DNA of 45,283 nucleotides from an uncultured Butyricicoccus sp. GTDB taxonomy: Bacteria; Bacillota; Clostridia; Oscillospirales; Butyricicoccaceae. The notes under the pieces are model-generated. The model saw only the letters and a program-made list of their open reading frames with translations, was not told where the DNA came from and did no database searches. The first letter of the stretch is position 1; each line of letters opens with the position of its first letter. A program made the position numbers and the translations under genes. This document shows, in pieces, positions 26,501 to 34,402 of this stretch. The DNA is taken from contig CALWUF010000024.1 of assembly GCA_944384655.1 (NCBI GenBank), positions 1 to 45,283 on the forward strand. The letters are read 5' to 3'.

Positions 26501-27052
26501 ATGAGTGACTTCAGCCAAAGAACGGAACAGTTTTTCCGGCAGGCAGCGCGGCAATATGAGCCGCCATTCCAAACGCAATATGAGGTGGAATGCTGCGGAA
26601 AGATATTTCCGATGGTTACGGGATATGAAAAGCGGGATTCGCGTTATCTGTTTGGTATCAAATCCAGTGTTTTCAAGGATAGCTTGTGCGGAGGGCGATG
26701 TTTTTTTGACTGTTGTGAGGAACTCACAGATGTATGGTTGGAACAATATGTAAGACTATTTCGCAGGATTCAGGATGAATGCGTACCGTCGGCAGATCCG
26801 TCGCATGAGTATACACTGATTGGTTTTGTGCTTTGCACAAATCGAGTTGAGCAGCGGATACAGCGTAAAATCAAGCGGCTCAACGATTATCGTCAGTACA
26901 AAAACGACGGATATGGCTGGAGTGCACTGCGTATATGCGTTGTCGATCTGTCAGAAAAACGGTATTATTGCAATGCCATGGGCAAAGGCATTGTAGAGTG
27001 CCTGACACGGGATATCGCGTCGCAGCGCAAGGAAAAGTTTGGACTGTTTTGA
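26501..27052 (+). CDS. Cysteine-rich protein of unknown function
   Basis: 183 residues, no signal peptide or membrane helix. Eleven cysteines, including two CC pairs (31-32 and 71-72) and a CxxxCxxxCC cluster at 63-72, which could bind metal. Aromatic and basic residues are abundant in the second half (KRLNDYRQYKNDGYGW near 125-140). The fold and function are not recognised. It follows the small membrane protein in the same transcript and is closed by a terminator 47 bases downstream. Confidence 0.75.
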   Translation: MSDFSQRTEQFFRQAARQYEPPFQTQYEVECCGKIFPMVTGYEKRDSRYLFGIKSSVFKDSLCGGRCFFDCCEELTDVWLEQYVRLFRRIQDECVPSADPSHEYTLIGFVLCTNRVEQRIQRKIKRLNDYRQYKNDGYGWSALRICVVDLSEKRYYCNAMGKGIVECLTRDIASQRKEKFGLF

Positions 27053-27098
27053 CAGCAGATGTTGCTGGACAGAGCAAAACAGCACAGTTGATACATGG

Positions 27099-27138
27099 GA
27101 TTGTCTCACAAATTGAACAGAACGAGACAATCTTTTTT
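27099..27138 (+). terminator. Intrinsic terminator after the unknown two-gene unit
   Basis: GATTGTCTC (27099-27107) pairs perfectly with GAGACAATC (27124-27132) and is followed by six T. Confidence 0.88.
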
Positions 27139-27266
27139 ATCCGCAGTTTGTTTGAATTGATAACAGTCGGACCATACGTTGCGTCTGATTCAACCGTACA
27201 ATGCGATTGTGACTTGTGAAATTCTGCCAGAAAATTGCGAAAAGATGCTGACATTTTCATAGTGTG

Positions 27267-27295
27267 TTGACAAACACCAAAAATTGTGTTAAAAA
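27267..27295 (+). promoter_or_regulatory. Promoter of the first LacI-type regulator
   Basis: TTGACA (27267-27272), 17-base spacer, TAAAAA (27290-27295). The -10 is imperfect. An inverted repeat GTGTT-GACA-AACAC (27264-27277) overlaps the -35. Confidence 0.6.
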
Positions 27296-27300
27296 ATAAA

Positions 27301-27318
27301 TTGTGTAAAAAAGCACAA
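27301..27318. promoter_or_regulatory. Candidate operator TTGTG-N8-CACAA, site 1
   Basis: Perfect inverted repeat with an 8-base spacer, starting 11 bases after the first base of the -10 box, near the expected transcription start. The same motif recurs at the second regulator promoter (28728-28745). Its position fits repression. The binding protein is unproven; the two adjacent LacI-type paralogues are the candidates. Confidence 0.65.
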
Positions 27319-27333
27319 GTTGAGGTGGTTTCT

Positions 27334-28392
27334 GTGCCGAAAAAAGTGACGATCAATATGGTAGCGAAACAGGCAGGTGTGTCGCGCGGCACGGTCGATC
27401 GTGTCCTCAATCAGCGTCCGCATGTCAAACCGGAGCTGCATGAGCGCATTGTCAAAGCAATGAAAGAACTGGGATATGTCCCACCGCGCGAGGATCAGGC
27501 AAAAGCCCTTGGGCTTGAAGTGCCTTCGTTACAACCGTTTGTGCTTGGTGTGCTGCTCTCCAATGAAAAAGGACATTTCCGCAGTGAGATTATGCGCGGG
27601 ATTCGGGATGTACAGGCGTTGCTTGCGGATTATTCCATTGAGGTTTTGATTGAAGAGTGTGAAACCAATTTGCCCAGCGAAACACTGGAATGTATCGATC
27701 ATTTGCTTGAGCAGGGTGTCTGCGGTATTGCGATATGCGCCATAGATCATGTCAAAATAGCAGAGAAAATCGACGAGTTATACGAGAAAAATATCCCTGT
27801 TGTCACATTCAATTCAGATATTTCCAACTGCAAGCGGCTTTGCTTTGTCGGTGAGGATGTGGTGAGTGGAGGTCGTGTGGCGGGAGAATTGGTGTCCAAA
27901 TACATTGGTCCGGACGATACGCTTCTTGTTGCAATTGGAAATCCGGAATTCAACGGTCATCGTCTGCGCTTGCAAGGCTTTTGTGAACGGATTTATGAAA
28001 AAGGCTTCAGTGGGGGACAGATGGAACTGATTGAAACGTATAATGATTATTCTCTCACCTATCGAAAGGTGAAGGAAGTGTTGGAGCGTGTACCGGATAT
28101 TCGGGCGATTTATATGGCCAATCACAGTGTAACTGGTTGTGTAGATGCCATTTATGAAGTCGGACGCGAGAAGGAAATTTTTGTAGTCAGCCATGACTTG
28201 ACGGATTCTACCAAGCGGCTGCTGAAAAGCGGAGATATCGACTTTACGATTGCACAGGATATTTACCATCAAGGATACCGCCCGCTTTGGGTTCTGCGGA
28301 ATTATGTGCAGAAGCACATAGAGCCGTATGATGAAACAGATAAAACCTCGATTGATATCATTTGTTCAGAAAATTTGAGCACATTCACGTGA
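27334..28392 (+). CDS. LacI-type transcriptional regulator, paralogue 1
   Basis: 352 residues from GTG at 27334, chosen because GAGGTGG (27322-27328) lies just before it; an in-frame TTG at 27286 lies upstream and would overlap the operator. The N-terminal LacI-type HTH is at about 7-27 (MVAKQAGVSRGTVDRVLN), followed by a hinge and a periplasmic-binding-like sensor domain (about 65-340) with FVVSHDLTDSTKRLLKSG-type ligand-domain motifs. It is clearly related to the next regulator (shared SRGTVDRVL and IDF.I.QDIY.QGY). Probable sugar or polyol sensor, probably autoregulated. Confidence 0.88.
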   Translation: MPKKVTINMVAKQAGVSRGTVDRVLNQRPHVKPELHERIVKAMKELGYVPPREDQAKALGLEVPSLQPFVLGVLLSNEKGHFRSEIMRGIRDVQALLADYSIEVLIEECETNLPSETLECIDHLLEQGVCGIAICAIDHVKIAEKIDELYEKNIPVVTFNSDISNCKRLCFVGEDVVSGGRVAGELVSKYIGPDDTLLVAIGNPEFNGHRLRLQGFCERIYEKGFSGGQMELIETYNDYSLTYRKVKEVLERVPDIRAIYMANHSVTGCVDAIYEVGREKEIFVVSHDLTDSTKRLLKSGDIDFTIAQDIYHQGYRPLWVLRNYVQKHIEPYDETDKTSIDIICSENLSTFT

Positions 28393-28417
28393 TTCGGGGA
28401 TAGAATAACAGATTTAG

Positions 28418-28449
28418 ACAGGAACCAACGGACAGGTTCCTGTTTTTTT
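28418..28449 (+). terminator. Intrinsic terminator after regulator 1
   Basis: ACAGGAACC (28418-28426) pairs with GGTTCCTGT (28435-28443), followed by seven T in total. Confidence 0.92.
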
Positions 28450-28694
28450 GCCTGAAATTGTGCATTATAGCAGTATGTGCATGTGCACGCAACTGATTTT
28501 TGTCAGGAAGATAGGATAATATGTGCAAAATACACAAAAAACAGAGAAAAAAATGTATGGACAAGGCAGGGGATTGTGCGGAAAGGTACGTAAAATCAAA
28601 AAAATAAAGGAAAATAGAAAGCACAGAAAAGCACAATATTTGCACAATTTATAATTTATTCTAATTTTCATAACTTTTTTGCCGGTGACTGGCG
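28450..28694. other. AT-rich intergenic stretch with scattered TGTG/CACA half-sites
   Basis: Part of the 379-base gap between the two regulators. No gene seen. It contains several partial copies of the operator half-site: ATTGTGC near 28458 and 28573, TGTG...CACA near 28522-28536, and GCACAATATTTGCACAATT near 28631-28650. These are imperfect and may simply reflect AT-rich sequence. Confidence 0.35.
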
Positions 28695-28723
28695 TTGACT
28701 TCGACAAAAATGTGTGATATAAA
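28695..28723 (+). promoter_or_regulatory. SigA-type promoter of regulator 2
   Basis: TTGACT (28695-28700), 17-base spacer, TATAAA (28718-28723) with an extended -10 TG (TGATATAAA). Because no terminator separates regulator 2 from the following sugar genes, this promoter may drive the whole module. Confidence 0.82.
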
Positions 28724-28726
28724 ATA

Positions 28727-28746
28727 ATTGTGCTAAGAAACACAAT
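28727..28746. promoter_or_regulatory. Candidate operator ATTGTG-N8-CACAAT, site 2
   Basis: Perfect 6-bp inverted repeat with an 8-base spacer, placed at the expected transcription start of regulator 2. Its core matches site 1 at 27301-27318 and its distance from the -10 box (10 versus 11 bases) is nearly the same. Confidence 0.72.
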
Positions 28747-28771
28747 AAAAGCAAGGAGCACAGTTTGACGA

Positions 28772-29800
28772 ATGGTACGTGTCACAATTCAGATGATTGC
28801 AGAAAGATCGGGTGTTTCACGCGGAACGGTCGATCGTGTACTGCACAACCGACCCAATGTAAAGCCCGAAGTTCGAGAGCATGTACTGAAAACAGCCAGG
28901 GAATTGGGCTATATTGCTTCTCCTAAATTCGGACAGGATCTTGTAAAACGCATTGGCATTTTGTTTCCCGGCAGCGGATGGTTTGACGCAAATTTGAGGC
29001 GGGAATGGTTGCGAGGTGTGAATGACGCCAGGCGGATGATTGAACCGATTGGATTTACCGTCGATGTGGTTGAATGCGAAACGGATTTGCCCAATGAATT
29101 TGTCGATCGGATCAGTGAAATGAGAGAACAGGGGATCGGTGGCATTGCCCTTTGTGTGAAGAACAGTCCAATGATTCAGCGCTTGATTCTGGAACTGACC
29201 TGTGCGGGCATTCCGGTTATTACATATAACAGCGATATTCCAAACAGTGGACGAACCTGTTTTATCGGGCAGGATCCCTATCAAAGCGGCAGAGTTGCCG
29301 CCGACTTGATCATAAAAGCGCTAAAGGGACAAGATGAAGTGCTGGTGGTAGCAGGTAATCTGGAAATTGATGGACACAAACAACGTGTGCAGGGATTTTG
29401 TGATAAGTGCCGGGAAGTTGGGATTTCTTCTTATCGGATCACGATTATCGAAAGTTTTAACGAATATCTGCTCACATATGAAAAAGTTGGCGAGGTTCTG
29501 GAAAAACAAAAGCGTTTGTCTGCCATCTATATGGCGAATGAAAATATTGTGGCATGCACAGAGGCGGTCGCCGTCAGCGGGCGGACGGATCGGATTATGA
29601 TAGTGGGCAATGACCTCACGGTTGAAACCAAGAGGCTGTTGGCGGAGGGACGTATCGATTTTATTATTAAACAGGATATCTATTGGCAGGGATATCAGCC
29701 GGTGATCCTGTTAAAAAACCTCATTTTATCACCGGAAATTCCGGTAGAACCCATTTCATTCACAGAAATCAGTGTTGTCAATTCAGAAAATATGGGATAA
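28772..29800 (+). CDS. LacI-type transcriptional regulator, paralogue 2
   Basis: 342 residues. LacI-type HTH at about 7-26 (MIAERSGVSRGTVDRVLH), then a periplasmic-binding-like ligand domain from about 55 to the end with GIGGIALCVKN and IDFIIKQDIYWQGYQP. The start ATG at 28772 is 13 bases after AAGGAG, a rather long spacing, but no better in-frame start exists. It is 76 bases before the Gfo/Idh/MocA gene with no terminator between them, so it may be the first gene of the sugar operon. The ligand is unknown. Confidence 0.88.
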   Translation: MVRVTIQMIAERSGVSRGTVDRVLHNRPNVKPEVREHVLKTARELGYIASPKFGQDLVKRIGILFPGSGWFDANLRREWLRGVNDARRMIEPIGFTVDVVECETDLPNEFVDRISEMREQGIGGIALCVKNSPMIQRLILELTCAGIPVITYNSDIPNSGRTCFIGQDPYQSGRVAADLIIKALKGQDEVLVVAGNLEIDGHKQRVQGFCDKCREVGISSYRITIIESFNEYLLTYEKVGEVLEKQKRLSAIYMANENIVACTEAVAVSGRTDRIMIVGNDLTVETKRLLAEGRIDFIIKQDIYWQGYQPVILLKNLILSPEIPVEPISFTEISVVNSENMG

Positions 29801-29841
29801 TATCTATCCTTATATATATATATCGTTTTTCAGCAATCATT

Positions 29842-29847
29842 TATAAT
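29842..29847 (+). promoter_or_regulatory. Isolated -10 element before the dehydrogenase gene
   Basis: A perfect TATAAT stands 30 bases before the dehydrogenase start codon, but no -35 hexamer lies at usual spacing; the upstream DNA is a TA repeat. It may be a secondary, activator-dependent promoter or chance in AT-rich DNA. Confidence 0.35.
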
Positions 29848-29876
29848 ATGATAAATTTTGGAAAAGGAGATTTATT

Positions 29877-30884
29877 ATGAAAGTAGGAATTATTGGTGCA
29901 GGACGCATCGGAAAGGTTCATGCGAAGAATATTTCCATGTTTGTCCCTGAAATGGAGATTCAAACGATTGCAGATCCGTTTGCAAACGACGCGACACGGG
30001 AGTTTGCGGCACAATGCCATATCCCGAATGTATCCAACGATCCGGCAGATATTCTGAATGATCCGGAGATTGAAGCTGTTTTGATCTGTTCTTCTACCGA
30101 CACACACTCTCATTTCATCATTGAGGCGGCAAAAGCAAAGAAACATATTTTCTGCGAGAAGCCGATTGATTATGATCTGAACAAAGTTCATGAGGCAATC
30201 AATGCGGCAAAACAAGCAGGCGTCAAGCTGCAAATTGGATTCTGCCGCCGTTTCGATCACAATCACCGTGCCGTATATGACATGGTTCAGAGCGGTAAAG
30301 TTGGCAAGGTCAATATCATCAAGGTATCTTCCCGTGACCCGGAGCCACCTCCGGTATCCTATGTCAAGGTTTCTGGCGGAATCTTCTACGATATGATGAT
30401 TCATGACTTTGACATGGTTCGTTTTCTGGCAGGTTCTGAAGTAACCGAGGTCAGTGCATACGGTTCTGTTCTGGTTGATCCTGGTATCGGTGAAGCAGGC
30501 GATGTAGATACCGCAGTTGTCACGCTCAAATTTGAGAACGGTGCAATTGGTATCATCGATAATTCCCGTAAGGCAGTTTATGGCTACGACCAGCGTGTGG
30601 AAGTTTTTGGTTCGGAAGGCTGTGCACAGGATGAAAATGATATCCCATCTACCGCGATCTTGTCCACTGCGGACGGTACAACCTATGGAACAGCATATAA
30701 AGTAATGTGGGATCGCTACACAGGAGCGTTTGTCTCTGAAATGAAGGCATTTGCAGATGCTGTTATCCATGATACCGAAACCCCGGTAACCGGTGAGGAC
30801 GGCTTGTATCCGGTTTTGATGGCAGCCGCTGCAACCAAGTCCCTCAAAGAAGGACGTCCAGTTAAGATTTCGGAGGTGGAATGA
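29877..30884 (+). CDS. iolG: Gfo/Idh/MocA family oxidoreductase (inositol 2-dehydrogenase-like)
   Basis: 335 residues. The N-terminal Rossmann domain starts with GAGRIG at 7-12; the conserved EKP is at 94-96. The catalytic DxxxH is D172 and H176 in YDMMIHDFDM. Length and sequence resemble myo-inositol 2-dehydrogenase, which oxidises inositol with NAD, but other polyols or sugars are handled by close relatives. The ATG at 29877 follows AAAAGGAGA. It is followed after one base by an isomerase gene and then a sugar importer. No iolE/iolC/iolD genes are present, so the symbol is tentative. Confidence 0.8.
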   Translation: MKVGIIGAGRIGKVHAKNISMFVPEMEIQTIADPFANDATREFAAQCHIPNVSNDPADILNDPEIEAVLICSSTDTHSHFIIEAAKAKKHIFCEKPIDYDLNKVHEAINAAKQAGVKLQIGFCRRFDHNHRAVYDMVQSGKVGKVNIIKVSSRDPEPPPVSYVKVSGGIFYDMMIHDFDMVRFLAGSEVTEVSAYGSVLVDPGIGEAGDVDTAVVTLKFENGAIGIIDNSRKAVYGYDQRVEVFGSEGCAQDENDIPSTAILSTADGTTYGTAYKVMWDRYTGAFVSEMKAFADAVIHDTETPVTGEDGLYPVLMAAAATKSLKEGRPVKISEVE

Positions 30885-30885
30885 G

Positions 30886-31674
30886 ATGTCTTTGAGAAAA
30901 TGTGCATGCATTGATACCTTATATACCGAATTGCCGTGGCTGGAACGTTTTCAGGCGGCAAAAGAAGATGGTTTTGAAGCTGTAGAATTCTGGGATTGGC
31001 GCATTCGCGATTTGGATGCGACTCGTGAAGCCGCACAAAAAGCAGGCATTGCGATTTCTGGGTTTAATGGCGATGCAGATTATTCCCTGGTCGATCCAAC
31101 GCACAAAGAGAAATATATCGATTATCTCAAACAGTCGATTGCAGCAGCAAAGAAAGTTGGCGCTTCGAGTGTAACCATCCATTCCAACGCATTGGGAGAC
31201 GGCGGTATAGTTGTCGATCACTATGACAACTTGTCCCATACTGTGAAGTTGTGTTCGATGTATGACATGCTACTGGAATGCGCAAGGCTGGCCGAAGCGG
31301 AAGAAATAAACCTCAATCTGGAGGCGCTGAATATCACGACAGATCATGTCGGTAATTTCCTCAAAACCACACAGATGGGGGCAGAAATTTGCCGTTTGAT
31401 TGGTTCTCCGCGCCTCAAGTTGCTGTATGACGTCTATCATATGCAGATCAATGAAGGTTGTATCTGTGATACCATCAGCAAGTACAGCGATCAGTTTGGT
31501 CATATCCACGTAGCGGATGCACCGGGACGTCATGAGCCGGGTACCGGCGAGATCAATTACAAAAAAGTCATCCGTCATCTGGAAGCTTGTGGTTATACCG
31601 GACGTATTGGATATGAGCTGTTCCCATTGACAGATACCGAGACAGCTGTCAAAGCAATCATGGAAAACTGCTGA
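30886..31674 (+). CDS. Sugar isomerase/epimerase (hydroxypyruvate isomerase-like TIM barrel)
   Basis: 262 residues of the xylose-isomerase-like TIM barrel superfamily. Metal-binding candidates are the Glu in LNLEALN near 143-149, the Asp and His in LLYDVYHMQINEG near 174-186, His in GHIHVADAPGRHEPGTGEINY near 205-225, and the Glu in GYELFPL near 245-251; these match hydroxypyruvate isomerase-type proteins. The ATG at 30886 has GGAGGTGG before it. Together with the preceding dehydrogenase it probably processes the imported sugar or polyol. The true substrate is unknown. Confidence 0.85.
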   Translation: MSLRKCACIDTLYTELPWLERFQAAKEDGFEAVEFWDWRIRDLDATREAAQKAGIAISGFNGDADYSLVDPTHKEKYIDYLKQSIAAAKKVGASSVTIHSNALGDGGIVVDHYDNLSHTVKLCSMYDMLLECARLAEAEEINLNLEALNITTDHVGNFLKTTQMGAEICRLIGSPRLKLLYDVYHMQINEGCICDTISKYSDQFGHIHVADAPGRHEPGTGEINYKKVIRHLEACGYTGRIGYELFPLTDTETAVKAIMENC

Positions 31675-31759
31675 GTTTATCTATTGAAACAACCGGAGGG
31701 AATTTCCTTCTGATGTTTTTAAATAGAACAGAAGAAAAGAAGTAAAGGAGAAACAAGGT

Positions 31760-32764
31760 ATGTTGAAAAAAAGATTGATGGCCATGCTGATGGCAGGCGT
31801 ACTGGCAACTACGCTGACCGCATGTGGCGGCAGTTCTTCTGACAACAACGGCTCTGGCAGCGCAGGAGAAGATGGAGATATCAAAATCAGGTTTATCATG
31901 AAGACACTGGCTTCTGAACACTGGCAGTTGATGAAAGCCGGAGCGGAAGCTGCGGCAGAAGATTTGGGGGTTGCGGTAGATATCACGGGTCCCCCGTCCG
32001 AGACCTCCTATGACGAGCAGCAGAATCAGATCGAAACTGCCCTTGCCAGTGATTATGATGCATACTGCATTGCTCCGCTGCAATCGGATCTGGTTGCAAA
32101 CCTGATTGCAGGTCAGACCACTCCGATCATTGCAGTTGATACCGATATCGATGCACCGGAGGTTATCTCCTTTGTCGGTACGGGCAATGAGAATGCTGCC
32201 AAGGCTGGCGCAGAAGCTGCTGTAGAGCTTGCCAAAGAGGCTGGATGGGAAGAAATTACCTGCATTGAAATCGCAGGCGTTCAGGGTGATGCAACCAATA
32301 CGGCTCGTATGACCGGCTATCAGAAGGGCATCGAGGAGAGTGGTGGCACATTCCTGGCAGATGAGGTTCAGTATGCAGATGCAGTTGCAGACAAGGCTGT
32401 TAACGCGATGGAAGCAATTATGCAGACACATCCGGAAGGTGTCGCTATTATCTGTGCAAACAACGATGACATGGCGGTTGCAGCAGCCCGTACCGCGCAG
32501 GAATCGGGAAATGAAAATTATGCAAATACTATTTTCCTCGGCTTTGATGGACAGATTACAGCTTGTCAGTCCATTCTGGATGGTCAGTTGACGTTGACCG
32601 CTGCACAGCAGGCATATGAAATGGGCTATATGGCAGTTGAAACGGCAAAGAAGGCAGCCGAAGGCGAAGAAGTTGATGAGGTTGTTGACTCTGGTACTGA
32701 AATTGTCACCGAGGATAATGCACAGGAACGCATTGACAGACTGAACGGTTATCTCGGAGAGTAA
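31760..32764 (+). CDS. Sugar ABC transporter substrate-binding lipoprotein
   Basis: 334 residues. The lipoprotein signal peptide ends with TLTAC (Cys22), followed by a Ser/Gly/Asn linker. The mature protein is a Peripla_BP_4 fold of the RbsB/inositol-binding type (IRFIMKTLASEHWQLMKAGAEAAAEDLG near the start, AIICANNDDMAVAAARTAQ near 228-246). The gap to the upstream isomerase is 85 bases with no clear terminator. A hairpin terminator follows, which would raise the level of this protein over the ATPase. Confidence 0.92.
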   Translation: MLKKRLMAMLMAGVLATTLTACGGSSSDNNGSGSAGEDGDIKIRFIMKTLASEHWQLMKAGAEAAAEDLGVAVDITGPPSETSYDEQQNQIETALASDYDAYCIAPLQSDLVANLIAGQTTPIIAVDTDIDAPEVISFVGTGNENAAKAGAEAAVELAKEAGWEEITCIEIAGVQGDATNTARMTGYQKGIEESGGTFLADEVQYADAVADKAVNAMEAIMQTHPEGVAIICANNDDMAVAAARTAQESGNENYANTIFLGFDGQITACQSILDGQLTLTAAQQAYEMGYMAVETAKKAAEGEEVDEVVDSGTEIVTEDNAQERIDRLNGYLGE

Positions 32765-32828
32765 GATATTTGATTGTGCGTGATCTGTGGCGGTAGCGCT
32801 GGAAATCATGTACATAGGAAAGTGAATA

Positions 32829-32859
32829 TGGAACAGGTGCAAACCACCTGTTCCATTTT
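32829..32859 (+). terminator. Intercistronic attenuator between binding protein and ATPase
   Basis: TGGAACAGGTG (32829-32839) pairs perfectly with CACCTGTTCCA (32845-32855) and is followed by TTTTA. Partial termination here would favour the binding protein, as is common in ABC importer operons. Confidence 0.8.
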
Positions 32860-32896
32860 ACACAACCGATGTAACGGAGAAAAGGGTGAACTGTCA

Positions 32897-34402
32897 ATGA
32901 GTGAGTATATAGTAGAACTGCGCAACGCAAGAAAATGTTTCCCGGGCGTAGTTGCGCTTGATAAGATGCAGCTTGCGGTCAAACCCGGTGAAATCCTCGG
33001 TCTAATCGGCGAAAATGGTGCAGGTAAGTCTACATTGATCAAAGTACTTACCGGTGTCCACCAGCCGGATGAGGGTGAGATTTATGTCAATGGTGAGCGG
33101 AAGGTTTTCCGAAATCCCAATGAATCCGCAGCGGCAGGCATTGCCTGTGTCTATCAGGAACTGAATATTGAAAAACTGCTCAGTATTACAGATAATATCT
33201 TTATCAATAAATGGATAAAGGGAAAAAATGGTCTGTTGGACTATAAGGCCATGCATAAAAAAGCAAAAGAAGTTATGGCATCCCTCGGACAGGATGTTGA
33301 TCCCGAGAAGCCGGCCGGTTCTTTCGGCATGGGTGTTCAACAGATGATTGAGATTGCGAAAGCAGTTTTGATCGATGCAAAAATGATTATTATGGATGAG
33401 CCGACCTCTTCACTCGGTGAAAAAGAGGTTGCTCAGTTGATGAAAACATGTCGTGAACTGCGGGATCGCGGGATCGGTATTGTATTTGTATCTCACAAGC
33501 TGGAAGAATTGTTTGAACTGTGTGACCGTGTCACTGTCATTCGTGATGGTCAGTATATCGACACACGCGACATTGCGGATTGGACAAATGATTCATTGAT
33601 TTCTGCCATGGTTGGTCGTACATTGGATAACCTGTTCCCAAAAGAATTCGGCAAAAAGGGTGATGTTGCTCTCAAGGTTGAAGGATTGGAAGAAGGCGGC
33701 GTACTGTTTGGTGTCGATTTTGAAGCGTATAACGGTCAGATTTTGGGATTTGCCGGACTGGTCGGCGCAGGTCGCACAGAAACCATGCGTGCTATCTTTG
33801 GTGCAGATCCGATTGACGGGGGAAAGATCTTTGTTCATGGCAAGGAAGTCCATATCAGGAATCCCAGGCAGGCGATTAAAGAAGGCATTGCATTCCTCAC
33901 AGAGGATCGAAAGGGACAGGGTCTCGTGCTGGCGCAGACCATCCGTACTAATTTGATTCTCGCAAATATGAAGGGGTTTCAGACCGGATTGTTCCTGAAT
34001 GAGAAAAAAATTGAGGAGAAAGGTCAGGAAAATATCAATTCCCTTCGTATCAAGACACCGTCTATTGATGAAATTGTGGGACAGTTGTCCGGCGGCAATC
34101 AGCAGAAGGTGGTCATTGGCAAGTGGGTCAACACCAATGCGGACATTTTTATCTTTGATGAGCCGACACGAGGCATTGATGTCGGTGCAAAAATCGAAGT
34201 ATACAATGTCATGAACCGTCTTGTCAAGGAAGGCAAATGTGTCATCATGGTTTCGTCTGAAATGCCGGAAATTCTCGGTATGTCTGATCGTGTTGTTGTT
34301 ATGCGCGGCGGCAAAGTGATGGCAACAGTAGATCGTGGCAGCAAACACTTTAACCAGGAAAGCCTGATGAAGGCAGCATGGGGAGGTACGTTAGATGAAT
34401 AA
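32897..34402 (+). CDS. Sugar ABC transporter ATP-binding protein (RbsA/MglA type)
   Basis: 501 residues with two ABC cassettes. Cassette 1 has Walker A GENGAGKST at 38-46, a degenerate signature FGMGVQQM near 143-150 and Walker B MIIMDEPTSSL. Cassette 2 has the typically weak Walker A GLVGAGRT, a good signature LSGGNQQK near 397-404 and FIFDEPTRGIDVG. The start is the ATG at 32897 after AAAGGGTG; the upstream open frame crosses the attenuator hairpin and is not coding. It overlaps the permease gene by 8 bases. Energises import of the sugar bound by the upstream lipoprotein. Confidence 0.94.
   Translation: MSEYIVELRNARKCFPGVVALDKMQLAVKPGEILGLIGENGAGKSTLIKVLTGVHQPDEGEIYVNGERKVFRNPNESAAAGIACVYQELNIEKLLSITDNIFINKWIKGKNGLLDYKAMHKKAKEVMASLGQDVDPEKPAGSFGMGVQQMIEIAKAVLIDAKMIIMDEPTSSLGEKEVAQLMKTCRELRDRGIGIVFVSHKLEELFELCDRVTVIRDGQYIDTRDIADWTNDSLISAMVGRTLDNLFPKEFGKKGDVALKVEGLEEGGVLFGVDFEAYNGQILGFAGLVGAGRTETMRAIFGADPIDGGKIFVHGKEVHIRNPRQAIKEGIAFLTEDRKGQGLVLAQTIRTNLILANMKGFQTGLFLNEKKIEEKGQENINSLRIKTPSIDEIVGQLSGGNQQKVVIGKWVNTNADIFIFDEPTRGIDVGAKIEVYNVMNRLVKEGKCVIMVSSEMPEILGMSDRVVVMRGGKVMATVDRGSKHFNQESLMKAAWGGTLDE

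Noticed and set aside
29808..29824. TA-dinucleotide repeat as a regulatory or mobile-element boundary
   Set aside because: Low-complexity AT-rich intergenic DNA with no flanking repeats or element genes.
29841..30911. A 356-codon open frame on the minus strand
   Set aside because: Exactly antisense to the Gfo/Idh/MocA dehydrogenase gene; composition is unlike a real protein.
31658..32842. A 394-codon open frame on the minus strand
   Set aside because: It lies opposite the sugar-binding lipoprotein, whose signal peptide and fold are clear. The antisense product is cysteine-rich without recognisable domains and has no ribosome site.
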